Positions 45,501 through 53,422 of a stretch of 64,000 bases of DNA are shown one piece after another. Source of the stretch: Maribacter sp. 4G9 (GTDB lineage: Bacteria > Bacteroidota > Bacteroidia > Flavobacteriales > Flavobacteriaceae); the NCBI RefSeq assembly GCF_002742265.1, contig NZ_MDGL01000067.1, positions 1-64,000 on the forward strand, read 5' to 3'. How positions within the stretch are numbered: position 1 is the stretch's first letter; the number at the start of each line of letters is the position of its first letter. The notes below the pieces were generated by a model. The model was not told where the DNA came from. It searched no databases and was given only the letters and a program-made list of their open reading frames with translations. Both the position numbers and the translations under genes were made by a program.

Positions 45501-47519
45501 GATCTGGGCATCGAAGCTTTGATGATCGACGAGGCCCATTATTTCAAGAACATCGGTTTCACGACCCGGCATCAGAACGTATCCGGCCTCAACAACCATT
45601 CGGACAGTCAAAGGAACCTGGACCTTGAAATCAGCATAAAATCCATCCACCACAGGATGGGTCCCGACAAAAACATCTTTTTTTATAGCGGCACCCCTCT
45701 AAAAAACTCGGTTACCGAACTGTATGCCTACCAGCGCTATCTTACCCCTGCGGCACTGAAGCGCAAGAACATCTTCAATTTCGATGCTTGGGCCTCGATT
45801 TTCCTGAAGCAGAGCGTAAGCATCGAACCGAACATTTTCGGGGATCCGAGGATGCATGCGCGATTTCGATACTATACCAATCTGCCCGAATTGAGCAAGA
45901 TGTACAACTCCTTTACCCATATCTGTAGGGACAAACATTTCAAGACCCATGACCTTGAAGTGGACAGGGAATTTATCATTTTGGAGTCGACACCAGCCTA
46001 TGAAGAACTCAAACAGGCCTCGCTCAGGTTTACAAAGGATCTCAACCAAAATGCCCTGTTCAAGGTTCCCATTTACAACGCAGACCAAATGAAGTCCGCA
46101 CACATAACGGCACTCAACATCAACCGTTCCCTTTTGATCGACCCTTTGGCAAAGGACAATCTTGCCATCGATTTTTCGGAACTCGACCAATTCAAACTGC
46201 AACGTCTGTGCCGGGATGTTGCCGAGCTTTATAAAAAAACATCGGAACACAAAGGGGTGTGCTTGGTGTTCTCCGACCTGAATGTTTGGAAACCGGGACA
46301 GTACAACTCGTACGACACGGTCCGCGAAATCCTTCGGGAAGACTATGACATTCCAGCCCATGAAATTGCCTTGGCCCAAGAGGAAAAGGCGAAGAACAAA
46401 ACGGATTTCATGCAAGAAAAGATACGAAATGGAGAGATTAGGGTGGCACTCGGTAGTACACAGGTATTGGGTACGGGCACGAATATCCAAAAACGGGTCG
46501 TAGGCATCTTCCATATGGACATTCCCTATTCCCCAGATGCCTTCGACCAACGTGCCGGACGGGGCCTGCGCAAGGGAAATGAAGTGGCCCAAATCTATGG
46601 CAATACGGTGGTGGAGCGATTTTACGGCATCAAGGATTCCACGGACATCTTTTCCTATTCGTTGAATACCCATAAAGAAAGATTTCGGGAACAGATCAGG
46701 GAGGCCGATCCGAACAAGCGCATTTATGACGACCTCGTTCCCGATGACAAGAGCCTGTCCTATGAACAGATGCAGGCCGCGTTGATTGGGGATATGGACC
46801 AGTTTCAACTCGTCAAGCTTTCGGATGACCTAAAGTTTCTACAATCGCAAAAGCGGTTGCACGAGCTCAACAAGGCCAATTCCTTCAAAGCCATCGAGCG
46901 CATCGAAAAGGAAAACAAACATATTGTTTCCCAAGTGGCCGATTTGGAGAGGGCGCAAAATACGATCAGCCAGCTGAACCTGCCCATGGATGAAATCGAA
47001 CCCGAGGACATGGGCCAGTTGCAAAGAAGTTTGCTAGGTCTCGTTTCGGGTTCCGAACTCGAATCGAGTGTCCATAACATAAGGGAACCCAAAACATTTT
47101 TCAAAGGATTGGGCCTGGCGATGGTCGAACGGTCGAATTTGAACCTGAACATACAAAAGCACAAGCAAGTTGCCCGCTTGCAAACCCTGAACGCCAATTT
47201 GGTCTTTCAAGCGGAATATGTTCCCTCAAACCACAATTATCTCTATTGCTATCGGCTAGAGTTCAGGAATATCCACATCGCTGGCAGAAAACAGCAACGG
47301 TTCGATCCGGAAAAAGTGGCCCTGCAACTCGTCAAGCTATGTCAAAAGGTAAAACGGGAAATCAGCTCCAAGAAATTCGATCTGGACTATAACCTGCGTT
47401 CGATGGAAACCCATAAAAAGAAAACGGCTATTGGCTTCCCTCGGGAAAAAACGGCCAAGATGCAGGTATTAAGACAGGATATCAAAGAGCTCAAACGAAA
47501 AAGGGCAGTCAAAGTCTAA
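42504..47519 (+). CDS. N6-adenine methylase-like / SNF2 helicase fusion protein
   Basis: 1671 residues. The methyltransferase part has motif I ILEPSAGNGAYVQEL near 100 and TNIPFGD near 170 in place of NPPY. A helical middle is followed by an SF2/SNF2 helicase: DHQVGKGKTLSMAM (Walker A, about 840), MIDEAHYFKN (DEAH box, about 1007), LGSTQVLGTGTNIQKR and DQRAGRGLRKGN (motif VI, about 1349), then a coiled-coil tail. Such giant proteins occur on Bacteroidota ICEs and phages and may protect incoming DNA. The NIPFGD variant is common in them. Activity unproven. Confidence 0.85.
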   Translation: MKQEHLAQIVALIKASNPKNYYINNSGLAKLGELLFYPASGKEKQGQQLLQTLEQAFPETFMEILDSLRRYHLTSYYTPKTLIEYKIGLLKKNGFEPKTILEPSAGNGAYVQELKKAFPEAHITAMEPDILSFEILKANNQKDDRVTVLNTTFEDFFLDQGEKTRFDLVMTNIPFGDIPITKAYRHDYLTEGPLKNVGNYFNFYAPKMVRHGGITALVTSSAFAERSAYNDFRESILLENDLLLANRFNTDLFVKEGTKVVSDLLVYRRTSNKKTLSADEMDFADTEAVELEGQSFLTNRFFKNNPGNVHGTPKLGFFHSRPSMVVEPNEILLSSFLEGQSDGFKFEVGPAPSDITKKPESLPKEAMADEQTPAPPTPPIVDTALPPIVLHDDDAKQYSRLFFGTYNFNKKGEVLFYTDPQSTRKVPHKIKELVSDYARMRNELVLLNLNIEKRELPEQEVARRFQDLDYQLDTFHFKWGFLKGHLIFLKDDHYFEHVRQQFEKKVEGKDYGKNPSFALERFLKAPGAKTKPDETVPAEIGPDTSDAKEPRFENPEQMARYQFDHNGQIDIVAMAKAFKTNEKQLLLNGLETLSFFLEPDTESETGYAVVPYFLFSSGYIQDKIEYVRNHPPPFEIEMEKMERALTELLPAKLDLDDIEFNFESHFIPISAKESFLEELIGEKVQINMAQFNSTLTLMFPRDFNQEAHERFSVVLRHEVKANYKRILQHFAENRYPVIFTSFKDRSGKTIRKLDKDATLMAQNLYEELQLHFKSFIEGRQELKATIENNYYQAFLADVNITVPKGWLTFPDTLVYPPYQHQIDSTLFGLTKGSALNDHQVGKGKTLSMAMLAHKLKQHGKSRRTLLLTLKSVAPQIEAEIRANFPQLNILRLSSKNMAKGKRARTLKTIKNHRAIDLIIAEHGHLKQIPKSRHFVLNILGEKIDMIEQDLQTAREYGNIKESKKLIKGLIKRKEHLEDKLQATLKKLEERSGESETTLTDLGIEALMIDEAHYFKNIGFTTRHQNVSGLNNHSDSQRNLDLEISIKSIHHRMGPDKNIFFYSGTPLKNSVTELYAYQRYLTPAALKRKNIFNFDAWASIFLKQSVSIEPNIFGDPRMHARFRYYTNLPELSKMYNSFTHICRDKHFKTHDLEVDREFIILESTPAYEELKQASLRFTKDLNQNALFKVPIYNADQMKSAHITALNINRSLLIDPLAKDNLAIDFSELDQFKLQRLCRDVAELYKKTSEHKGVCLVFSDLNVWKPGQYNSYDTVREILREDYDIPAHEIALAQEEKAKNKTDFMQEKIRNGEIRVALGSTQVLGTGTNIQKRVVGIFHMDIPYSPDAFDQRAGRGLRKGNEVAQIYGNTVVERFYGIKDSTDIFSYSLNTHKERFREQIREADPNKRIYDDLVPDDKSLSYEQMQAALIGDMDQFQLVKLSDDLKFLQSQKRLHELNKANSFKAIERIEKENKHIVSQVADLERAQNTISQLNLPMDEIEPEDMGQLQRSLLGLVSGSELESSVHNIREPKTFFKGLGLAMVERSNLNLNIQKHKQVARLQTLNANLVFQAEYVPSNHNYLYCYRLEFRNIHIAGRKQQRFDPEKVALQLVKLCQKVKREISSKKFDLDYNLRSMETHKKKTAIGFPREKTAKMQVLRQDIKELKRKRAVKV

Positions 47520-47895
47520 CCACGGCAAAGACTATTTCGTAAATTCCAATTTAGAATGTAAACACACCTAAAGTGAGATATAGCCACACTACCTTATAAA
47601 TAAGTAGTTGAATGTTGACAGTTAGCCCCTTTAAAATGGATATTTCTTAGGCAATAGCTATGCGGTTGTTTTAAAAAGCAACTTACAGAGATTCCTGAGA
47701 TTGTGAAGTTCAAATTAAATTGGAGTTGTTTGTCCGGCATATAATAGGGAGAAATTTCATTTAACCCTTTCAGAACCTATTATTAGCACTTTCTTTGAAA
47801 ACAAAGAGCGATAAACTCTTTATTTTTATTATCCTGTTCAAATACAAAAAAGGAATTATCTTTAGGTTGTTATCTTTGTTCAAAACAAAATTTAT
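47520..47895. other. Non-coding stretch at the left edge of the cargo operon
   Basis: 376 bases, clearly more AT-rich than the genes to the left. Near the right end TATCTTTG at 47871-47878 is a -7 box for the operon at 47896 (start near 47885). A small CTTTG/CAAAG hairpin lies near 47794-47807. No ORF of note; the composition break suggests an insertion boundary. Confidence 0.5.
47871..47878 (+). promoter_or_regulatory. -7 box of the kinase cargo operon
   Basis: TATCTTTG matches TAnnTTTG and lies 18 bases before the ATG at 47896. No good -33 TTG at the right spacing is seen, so activation by a regulator is possible. Confidence 0.4.
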
Positions 47896-48597
47896 ATGCT
47901 CAATAACTTGCAATTTAACTTTAGGAAAGAAAAAGAAGGCCCTGAAAATGACTTGGTCAATACTTTTCTAAATCAATACACTCACAACTTTGAGAAGAAA
48001 AATTACAAGTTTAAAATAATGAAGGAAGTTTATGCTGAGACAGGAATCCCAGATATTCTGATTGTGGTATGGGAAGATGTTAATAAAAGTGATTGGTCGC
48101 CAAAGCGAAACAAACTCGATAAAACAGACATTAAAATCCTGCACCATATTTCTTCAAATGGTAAAAGAGGTATCCGTTTTAAAAGAATACTTCAACAACT
48201 TGGGTACTCCGAAAAATCCGCTCAGAAATCCCTTAAAAAGCTGGTGCAAGCAGAGCTTATATTCTTTAACGGAATGACTGCCAGAATAAAGGATTTTGAA
48301 AATTCCTTTTTTGTACGTGAAATCATTTCCATCGAAGCTAAAATGAGTGATTGGAAGAATGCGTTTAAGCAAGCACAGTTAAATGAAAACTTTTCCTCAC
48401 ATTCTTATGTGTTGCTTCCTGATAAAACCATAACCGAGAATGTAGTGTCTTCGATCAATGGCAACCTTGGAATTTTATCTCAAAGTGAAGACGGCGCAAA
48501 ATTGAAGGTAAGGGCAAAAAAAGCCAAACTACCTGGGTCTTATTTCTCTTGGATTATCAATGAATATATAGGCCGTCAATTGGCATCAGCTTTGTAA
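47896..48597 (+). CDS. PD-(D/E)XK nuclease-like protein with an inserted winged helix
   Basis: 233 residues. ETGIPDILIVVW carries Pro52-Asp53. IISIEAKMSDWKNAFKQAQ carries Glu147-x-Lys149 followed by a Gln-rich helix (Gln159, Gln161), and then SSHSYVLLPDK. Together this is the D...ExK core of PD-(D/E)XK nucleases. Between them (about 74-126) a winged-helix segment, TDIKILHHISSNGKRGIRFK and GYSEKSAQKSLKKLVQAELI, is inserted. It would recognise and perhaps cut DNA. First of three tightly spaced genes (5 bases to the kinase) in an AT-rich cargo island; catalysis is inferred. Confidence 0.6.
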   Translation: MLNNLQFNFRKEKEGPENDLVNTFLNQYTHNFEKKNYKFKIMKEVYAETGIPDILIVVWEDVNKSDWSPKRNKLDKTDIKILHHISSNGKRGIRFKRILQQLGYSEKSAQKSLKKLVQAELIFFNGMTARIKDFENSFFVREIISIEAKMSDWKNAFKQAQLNENFSSHSYVLLPDKTITENVVSSINGNLGILSQSEDGAKLKVRAKKAKLPGSYFSWIINEYIGRQLASAL

Positions 48598-48602
48598 GTT
48601 TT

Positions 48603-49433
48603 ATGATAGAAGAATTAAAGGATTTAAATCTAATCAAAAAAGGGGGGCAAAAGGAAGTTTTCCAAGGTACACATGATGAACATGGTCAAATCGTATTCAA
48701 GAAAGTTTTTCCAAATTCTGACAGTTTAGAGCGAACAAAAAGGGAAATAAGAGCGGTATCCGTACTAGACGAATCTCCGAATATACCTAGAATCATCGCT
48801 CATAATTGCGAAGAAGCTGACCCAGAATTTATTTGGATTGTCGAAGAGTACATTTCAGGGCAAAATCTAAGGGACGCCATAAATGACGGCAGAAAGTTCC
48901 TAATAAATGATATTGTTCGGTTTTTGGACACTATGCTCGAAATAGCTGTTCATTCCGAAAACAAACAACTGGTGCATAGGGATATTAAACCAGAGAATAT
49001 TATCCTCGACGATGATGACAACTTTTGGCTTCTTGATTTTGGAATAGCAAGACACCTTGATCTAGAATCCATAACCAAGTCTGATGACCCCTTTGGCCTA
49101 TTTACAGTGGGTTACGCATCCTCAGAACAATTTAGAAACTATAAAAAAGATATTGATATACGCGCAGACCTTTTTTCAATAGGGGTGGTTTGTTATGAAT
49201 TGTTAAGGGGGCAAAATTTTTATATGGTCGATGTCGATAATGATATTTTTAAGGTTCTTAGAAAACTGGAGAATATATCTTTACCGCCTCTGAGAATAGA
49301 AGGCGATGGACAATTCCAACTCTCTACCTTTATTAGTCTTTTAGGAGACCATCGAAGAAATAGAAGGCCGAATACGGCTAATGAGGCAAAAATTGTTTTT
49401 GACACTTTAAAGGAAACACTTACTTTAAATTAA
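48603..49433 (+). CDS. Eukaryotic-type Ser/Thr protein kinase
   Basis: 276 residues, a stand-alone kinase domain without membrane helix. The features are a glycine-poor P-loop (IKKGGQKEVFQG), the ATP-anchoring Lys region IVFKKVF (Lys33/34), catalytic HRDIKPEN (125-132), DFG (145-147) and FTVGYASSEQF as activation end, then DLFSIGVVCYELLRG. All catalytic residues are present. It lies between the nuclease-like gene and a gene that starts directly after its stop. Family knowledge: similar kinases act as sensors or switches in phage defence (Stk2-type, BREX-type). Target here unknown. Confidence 0.85.
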   Translation: MIEELKDLNLIKKGGQKEVFQGTHDEHGQIVFKKVFPNSDSLERTKREIRAVSVLDESPNIPRIIAHNCEEADPEFIWIVEEYISGQNLRDAINDGRKFLINDIVRFLDTMLEIAVHSENKQLVHRDIKPENIILDDDDNFWLLDFGIARHLDLESITKSDDPFGLFTVGYASSEQFRNYKKDIDIRADLFSIGVVCYELLRGQNFYMVDVDNDIFKVLRKLENISLPPLRIEGDGQFQLSTFISLLGDHRRNRRPNTANEAKIVFDTLKETLTLN

Positions 49434-50633
49434 ATGGAACTATACCTTCAATTTGGATATGGAATGATGGCGCATTGCAAGCACCTTATTAAGAACTGGC
49501 AATCAGGCACTGTAATTTTGAGTCCAAGGGATCAAGACATAGATCAAATGAACGGTTTTGTTCCGGACATACATAAAGTAGGTGGTCAAGTTGTCTTTGA
49601 TCCTCAATTTTATGTGCCGCACGCTGACCATGGAAGATTGACATCCCATTCGTTTTGGCCATCGGATTATTCAACAGCTCTTTTTAATTCGGTCGACGTC
49701 AGAAGAATGCTCGCAGTATTAAGGGACGAGTATAATAGCCCTTATGAAACGCCATTTTTCATCCTACCGGGAAGCAGAAGCTCTGAAATCAATGATAATT
49801 GGTATAACTACCATACTTTAATTATCAATGAAGCACAAAATTTAAATGTTCATGAAAACATTTATTTCACTTTGTGTTTATCTCAAGAAGCTATGAATTC
49901 TGAGGAGGCAATTCACGATGTTTTAGAATATATGGATACTTGGAATGTGCAAGGCTGCTATGTGGTACCAGAACCATCTAACAATCGCTATTTGGTTGAC
50001 AACCCAAATTGGCTTGTCAATCTAATGGATTTAACCGCAGGTTTAAAACTTCAAGGTAAACAGGTTGTTGTTGGCTACGCCAATCATCAAATGCTCAATT
50101 TGGCACTTACGAAAACCGATGCAATAGCATCCGGAAATTGGCTCAATGTTAGGAGCTTTAATGCCAATAAGTTCAACAATCCGGAGGATTCTGTTAGTAG
50201 GAGGTCAACATGGTACTATTGTCCTCAGAGCCTATCGGAATATCAAATACCGTTTTTAGATATTGCGAGACGTTTGGGTATTTTGAGTGATTTAAGAACG
50301 GATACAGAAAACCTTTCTGGTTATGCCGATATTCTCTTTTCTGGTGCGCAACCAACAACTGTCAAATATGGCGACCGAGAGTCTTTCCGGCACTATCTAC
50401 AATGTTTACGAATGCAAGCCCAAAATACCGTGAAAGAATCTTATATTGAGACTAAGGAATCCATTAAATTAAGACTGGAAGGAGCCGATAGACTTACCAA
50501 ATATTTTAATGACAATGGAATACGAGGAAAAGACAGGGATTTTTCGGATGTTGTAGACTCCAACCTTTCTGCTTTAAATGTTTTTCACAGATTAAGAGGA
50601 ATGGTCTTAAGTCACAAATGGGATTCTATTTAA
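49434..50633 (+). CDS. Unknown protein of the kinase cargo operon (possibly TIM-barrel)
   Basis: 399 residues; ATG immediately follows the kinase stop. Alternating strands and helices run throughout: LYLQFGYGMMAHCKHLIKNW, GTVILSPRD, GGQVVFDPQFYVP, VQGCYVVPEPSNNRYL, KQVVVGYANHQMLNLALTKT, DAIASGNWLNVRSF. The spacing of strand ends (SPRD, DPQF, VPEP, GYANH, ASGNW) is like a TIM-barrel with conserved polar residues at strand C-ends, as in TGT-like or metal-dependent hydrolase barrels. No known family is recognised. It is the third gene of the operon and possibly the effector or the phosphorylation target. Confidence 0.55.
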   Translation: MELYLQFGYGMMAHCKHLIKNWQSGTVILSPRDQDIDQMNGFVPDIHKVGGQVVFDPQFYVPHADHGRLTSHSFWPSDYSTALFNSVDVRRMLAVLRDEYNSPYETPFFILPGSRSSEINDNWYNYHTLIINEAQNLNVHENIYFTLCLSQEAMNSEEAIHDVLEYMDTWNVQGCYVVPEPSNNRYLVDNPNWLVNLMDLTAGLKLQGKQVVVGYANHQMLNLALTKTDAIASGNWLNVRSFNANKFNNPEDSVSRRSTWYYCPQSLSEYQIPFLDIARRLGILSDLRTDTENLSGYADILFSGAQPTTVKYGDRESFRHYLQCLRMQAQNTVKESYIETKESIKLRLEGADRLTKYFNDNGIRGKDRDFSDVVDSNLSALNVFHRLRGMVLSHKWDSI

Positions 50634-50828
50634 ATTTCCTATGGATTTATACATCTCAGTTATCAACTACGAAAAGCGCATGAATTAACGAAAGCCCTAC
50701 TTCGTATGCAACACAGCCTGCCATAGATACCGTAAACTACTTCCGCAAAAATTTTTACGGTTACCTAAAGTCCATCCAAAAATTTGCAATGATTCCCGCC
50801 CGCCTCCAATAAGCGGACACCGGTTCCA

Positions 50829-50845
50829 ACGCCCCTTCGGGGCGT
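50829..50845 (+). terminator. Hairpin terminator after the cargo operon
   Basis: ACGCCCC (50829-50835), a TTC loop and GGGGCGT (50839-50845), followed by ATTTTG. A compact GC stem with a T-run suits factor-independent termination for transcripts from the left. Confidence 0.55.
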
Positions 50846-50899
50846 ATTTTGTGGTGAGGGGAAGAAGAAGTCGATTGTGGTTTAAATCCTTAATTTTCA

Positions 50900-50941
50900 A
50901 TGATTAGAAGATTCTTGAGGGTATCTTGTAACAACAATTAA
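50900..50941 (+). CDS. Possible 13-residue leader ORF before PRTRC genes
   Basis: ATG at 50900 to TAA at 50941 encodes MIRRFLRVSCNNN. It follows the AATCCTTAATT motif by four bases and precedes the PRTRC-E gene by 11 bases. The same arrangement is seen at 38329-38399. Coding status is unproven. Confidence 0.25.
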   Translation: MIRRFLRVSCNNN

Positions 50942-50952
50942 AAGCAAAATCT

Positions 50953-51438
50953 ATGGAAACATTCTTTAAATCTTTGGGCAAGACGGGCATCGGGCAATTC
51001 TCCATATCGGTCTCCTTTCACGGTACGGACTGTGCGGTCTCGCTACTCCCAAAGGCATCGGAGGGGGATAACGCCCTAAAAGCGATACGGCCCTTCACGC
51101 TCAAGGGCAGCATCGAGGAAATCGATACCGTCTTTTTGGAACGGTTGGGGAAACCCATGCAGGAAACAAAAGTCCTGTTCGACAATGCCAACGGCTATCT
51201 CAGCAACTTGAAAAAGGCAGAGGAAAAGACCAAAATGGCGAACGACCGCAAGGAGAAAAAGAAAAAGGCGCTGTCCGACCTAAAGGAACTGGTGAAGGAC
51301 AAGAACTTTAACCCAATGGCTGAACACAGGAAGGCCGTGAATCTGGCCAACAAAGTACTGGAACTCGATGAAAACGACGCTTTGGCAAAAAAGACCATCG
51401 AGGATATGAAAGCCTATCAACAACCCACCTTTTTTTAA
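50953..51438 (+). CDS. PRTRC system protein E
   Basis: 161 residues. An N-terminal beta-rich domain (GQFSISVSFHGTDCAVSLLP, FTLKGSIEEID) is followed by a Lys-rich coiled coil (LKKAEEKTKMANDRKEKKKK) and a short helical end (KKTIEDMKAYQQPTFF). This matches protein E of the PRTRC cassette (ParB-related, ThiF-related). It begins an operon E-C-unknown-B-ThiF. The cassette is found on plasmids and ICEs; its molecular role is not established. Confidence 0.75.
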   Translation: METFFKSLGKTGIGQFSISVSFHGTDCAVSLLPKASEGDNALKAIRPFTLKGSIEEIDTVFLERLGKPMQETKVLFDNANGYLSNLKKAEEKTKMANDRKEKKKKALSDLKELVKDKNFNPMAEHRKAVNLANKVLELDENDALAKKTIEDMKAYQQPTFF

Positions 51439-51450
51439 CCCACAAGCATT

Positions 51451-51666
51451 ATGGAAGTATTAGGATTGGAACGAAAATTTATGATAAAAAACGTCTCGGG
51501 GGAATCCGTCTTGGACGACATCGACCTGAATTGGACACCGGAGCGGATCAAAGATCACTATGCCTCGGTGTATCCCGAACTGACCAACGCCAAGATCGTG
51601 GATAACGGCATTGTCGACGGGCGTCATGAAATTATGTTCAAGACCATAGCGGGAACCAAAGGATAG
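51451..51666 (+). CDS. PRTRC system protein C
   Basis: 71 residues: LERKFMIKNVSGESVLDDID then PERIKDHYASVYPELTNAKI and IMFKTIAGTKG, the full pattern of PRTRC protein C. Probably a small ubiquitin-like beta-grasp partner, a suggestion consistent with the ThiF/E1-like gene in the same operon and with its C-terminal Gly. It starts 12 bases after the E gene. Confidence 0.75.
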   Translation: MEVLGLERKFMIKNVSGESVLDDIDLNWTPERIKDHYASVYPELTNAKIVDNGIVDGRHEIMFKTIAGTKG

Positions 51667-51668
51667 CG

Positions 51669-52712
51669 ATGAATGAAAAAGAAGCACATACCATCAAAAA
51701 GGGAACTGTCGCACTTCCACAAGGCCTTGTTCGGCATTCTGGATTCACGGACAAAGCCATCATCGGGAACCCGAAGAGCCAAACACGTCCAACAAGGGGA
51801 TCGTTTTTTTCTGACCTGACCATTCCGATCTTGCCCCGATTCGAGGTATTCGACGGTGGGGACGAAAATCGATGGGACATGCTAGGCACCCTGACGAAAA
51901 ATGCATTGGATACGCTTACGGGCAAGGCATCCGCCTTGACGGAAGGGAGGCCTGAAATGCGGTTCTTCGGACAATTGCAACGATTGCACATGGAAATTCC
52001 CGATGCACTGGTAAAGGAGGTATGTACACAAGAGGGAAATGATGGCATCCTTGTCATGAAACCCGTTTTTGAGGCACACCATATTTGGGCGATTCCAATG
52101 GCCCCCATATTTTCGCTGCGAATCCGCAGTCCAAAATTGTTCGCTAGCCTGCTGTCCTTTGTGCATTCATTGCCCTTTGACAATGTATTCAAGCGGATGG
52201 GCTACCTCTTGGAATGCTTGTTCGAATGGTCGTTGGGGGTTTCGGAATCCGAATCCGACCCCGAGACAGACTGTTGTGCCGAGGGGCCATGCGTCCTGTG
52301 CTTTATCGAGGCCCATGCTTCCGATTATGCGGAGTACGAGGATTTCGATTGGCTGGCCTGTATGCGTGGCTACCGTCCAAAGAACACCTTGTTCAAAATG
52401 ATACGGGATTTGCTTTTGGAAGCCCCTATCATTGATTTCAATGCCTTTGCCAACCTATGTTTTTTGGAAGATGACATGGATATGGAAGTGGACGACCTGA
52501 TCGTCTTTTTGGATAGGGAGGATTCCCAATTGGAGAATGGCTATATCAACTTTGTAAACGAGATCGCACAGTACGGCTACTCCCATACCATCTACGACAC
52601 ATCCCTTACCCTTGGGAACGATATCAAACCCTTTGTAATGCGAGAGGAAGGGCAGGTAAATGCCGTTTTCAATTTTATGGATCTTTTGAACGAACTCTTA
52701 AAAAAACTCTGA
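51669..52712 (+). CDS. PRTRC-locus protein (possibly protein F)
   Basis: 347 residues, acidic. No known motif; recognisable stretches are LPRFEVFDGGDENRWDMLGT, FDNVFKRMGYLLECLFEWSL and a Cys cluster CCAEGPCVLC. Its place between C and B is that of protein F in PRTRC cassettes of other bacteria, and the length is similar. The start is 2 bases after the C stop and its own stop overlaps the B start by one base. Identification rests on position. Confidence 0.5.
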   Translation: MNEKEAHTIKKGTVALPQGLVRHSGFTDKAIIGNPKSQTRPTRGSFFSDLTIPILPRFEVFDGGDENRWDMLGTLTKNALDTLTGKASALTEGRPEMRFFGQLQRLHMEIPDALVKEVCTQEGNDGILVMKPVFEAHHIWAIPMAPIFSLRIRSPKLFASLLSFVHSLPFDNVFKRMGYLLECLFEWSLGVSESESDPETDCCAEGPCVLCFIEAHASDYAEYEDFDWLACMRGYRPKNTLFKMIRDLLLEAPIIDFNAFANLCFLEDDMDMEVDDLIVFLDREDSQLENGYINFVNEIAQYGYSHTIYDTSLTLGNDIKPFVMREEGQVNAVFNFMDLLNELLKKL

Positions 52713-53422
52713 TGGAAGAATGCACCCTTCACAACCCGAAATTTCATTTTGAACCCAAAATAGCCATCATAGGTTATGAGGCCATAAACGGGTATTACGG
52801 ACGGGACGAATGTTACTTTTCAAGGCATACCGTTCGAAATGGGAAATTGGGGGTAGGGTCCCCGCTTACCATGGATATGGTAAGGGACATGCTCAAATTG
52901 GTCGATGTGGACCAAAGTGAGTTTTCCTTTAAGGGCCGGTTGCCCAAACAGTTGCTCTATTTCAGGGACAAGGGGACGTTGCAGTTGGTCTGGTCTTGCG
53001 ACCGAACCACGGAAAGGCTTCTTTTTAAGGAGCAATTGGACATACCTACGGGAACATATCCCATACCCAAATTGGTATTTTCCCTTTCGGGGGAATCGCT
53101 TTCCGTTTTTGCCATAACACGAAAAAAGCCGATCCATGACGGCACGGAACTCTACCATGCCCCTTTTATGAACGTCTATGCCTCTGGAAAGGTGTGCATG
53201 GGCGATGCGATGTTGCAATATCGCCATTTGGACTTTTATGAGGACATCATTGCCTTTGTGGAAAAGCAATTTTTCCTGTCCGTGTTTACCCATACAAACC
53301 ACGACCATCTGCTCAACGGAAACTACACGGAGTTAATGCTCCAAATGCAGGGAATACAGAATTTCGAGGAGTCCCTTTTACTCGCGAACCACCAACTTTT
53401 ACAGCATGTCTATGAAAACTGA
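52712..53422 (+). CDS. PRTRC system protein B
   Basis: 236 residues. The core KQLLYFRDKGTLQLVWSCDR, then GTELYHAPFMNVYASGKVCM and GDAMLQYRHLDFYED, matches PRTRC protein B. It overlaps the preceding stop by one base and the following ThiF gene by 17 bases. Function unknown; it is always near the ThiF protein. Confidence 0.75.
   Translation: MEECTLHNPKFHFEPKIAIIGYEAINGYYGRDECYFSRHTVRNGKLGVGSPLTMDMVRDMLKLVDVDQSEFSFKGRLPKQLLYFRDKGTLQLVWSCDRTTERLLFKEQLDIPTGTYPIPKLVFSLSGESLSVFAITRKKPIHDGTELYHAPFMNVYASGKVCMGDAMLQYRHLDFYEDIIAFVEKQFFLSVFTHTNHDHLLNGNYTELMLQMQGIQNFEESLLLANHQLLQHVYEN

Larger units (their letters stand above)
50634..50952. other. Non-coding stretch after the cargo operon
   Basis: 319 bases. 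It contains the terminator-like hairpin at 50829-50845, a CCGTAAA/TTTACGG inverted pair around 50730-50761, the leader motif AATCCTTAATT at 50885-50895 and a 13-residue ORF at 50900-50941, directly before the PRTRC genes. No full gene is seen. Confidence 0.5.

Noticed and set aside
45699-46808. 369-residue minus-strand ORF antisense to the helicase
   Set aside because: Helicase motifs on the plus strand are unambiguous; the antisense frame is a by-product.
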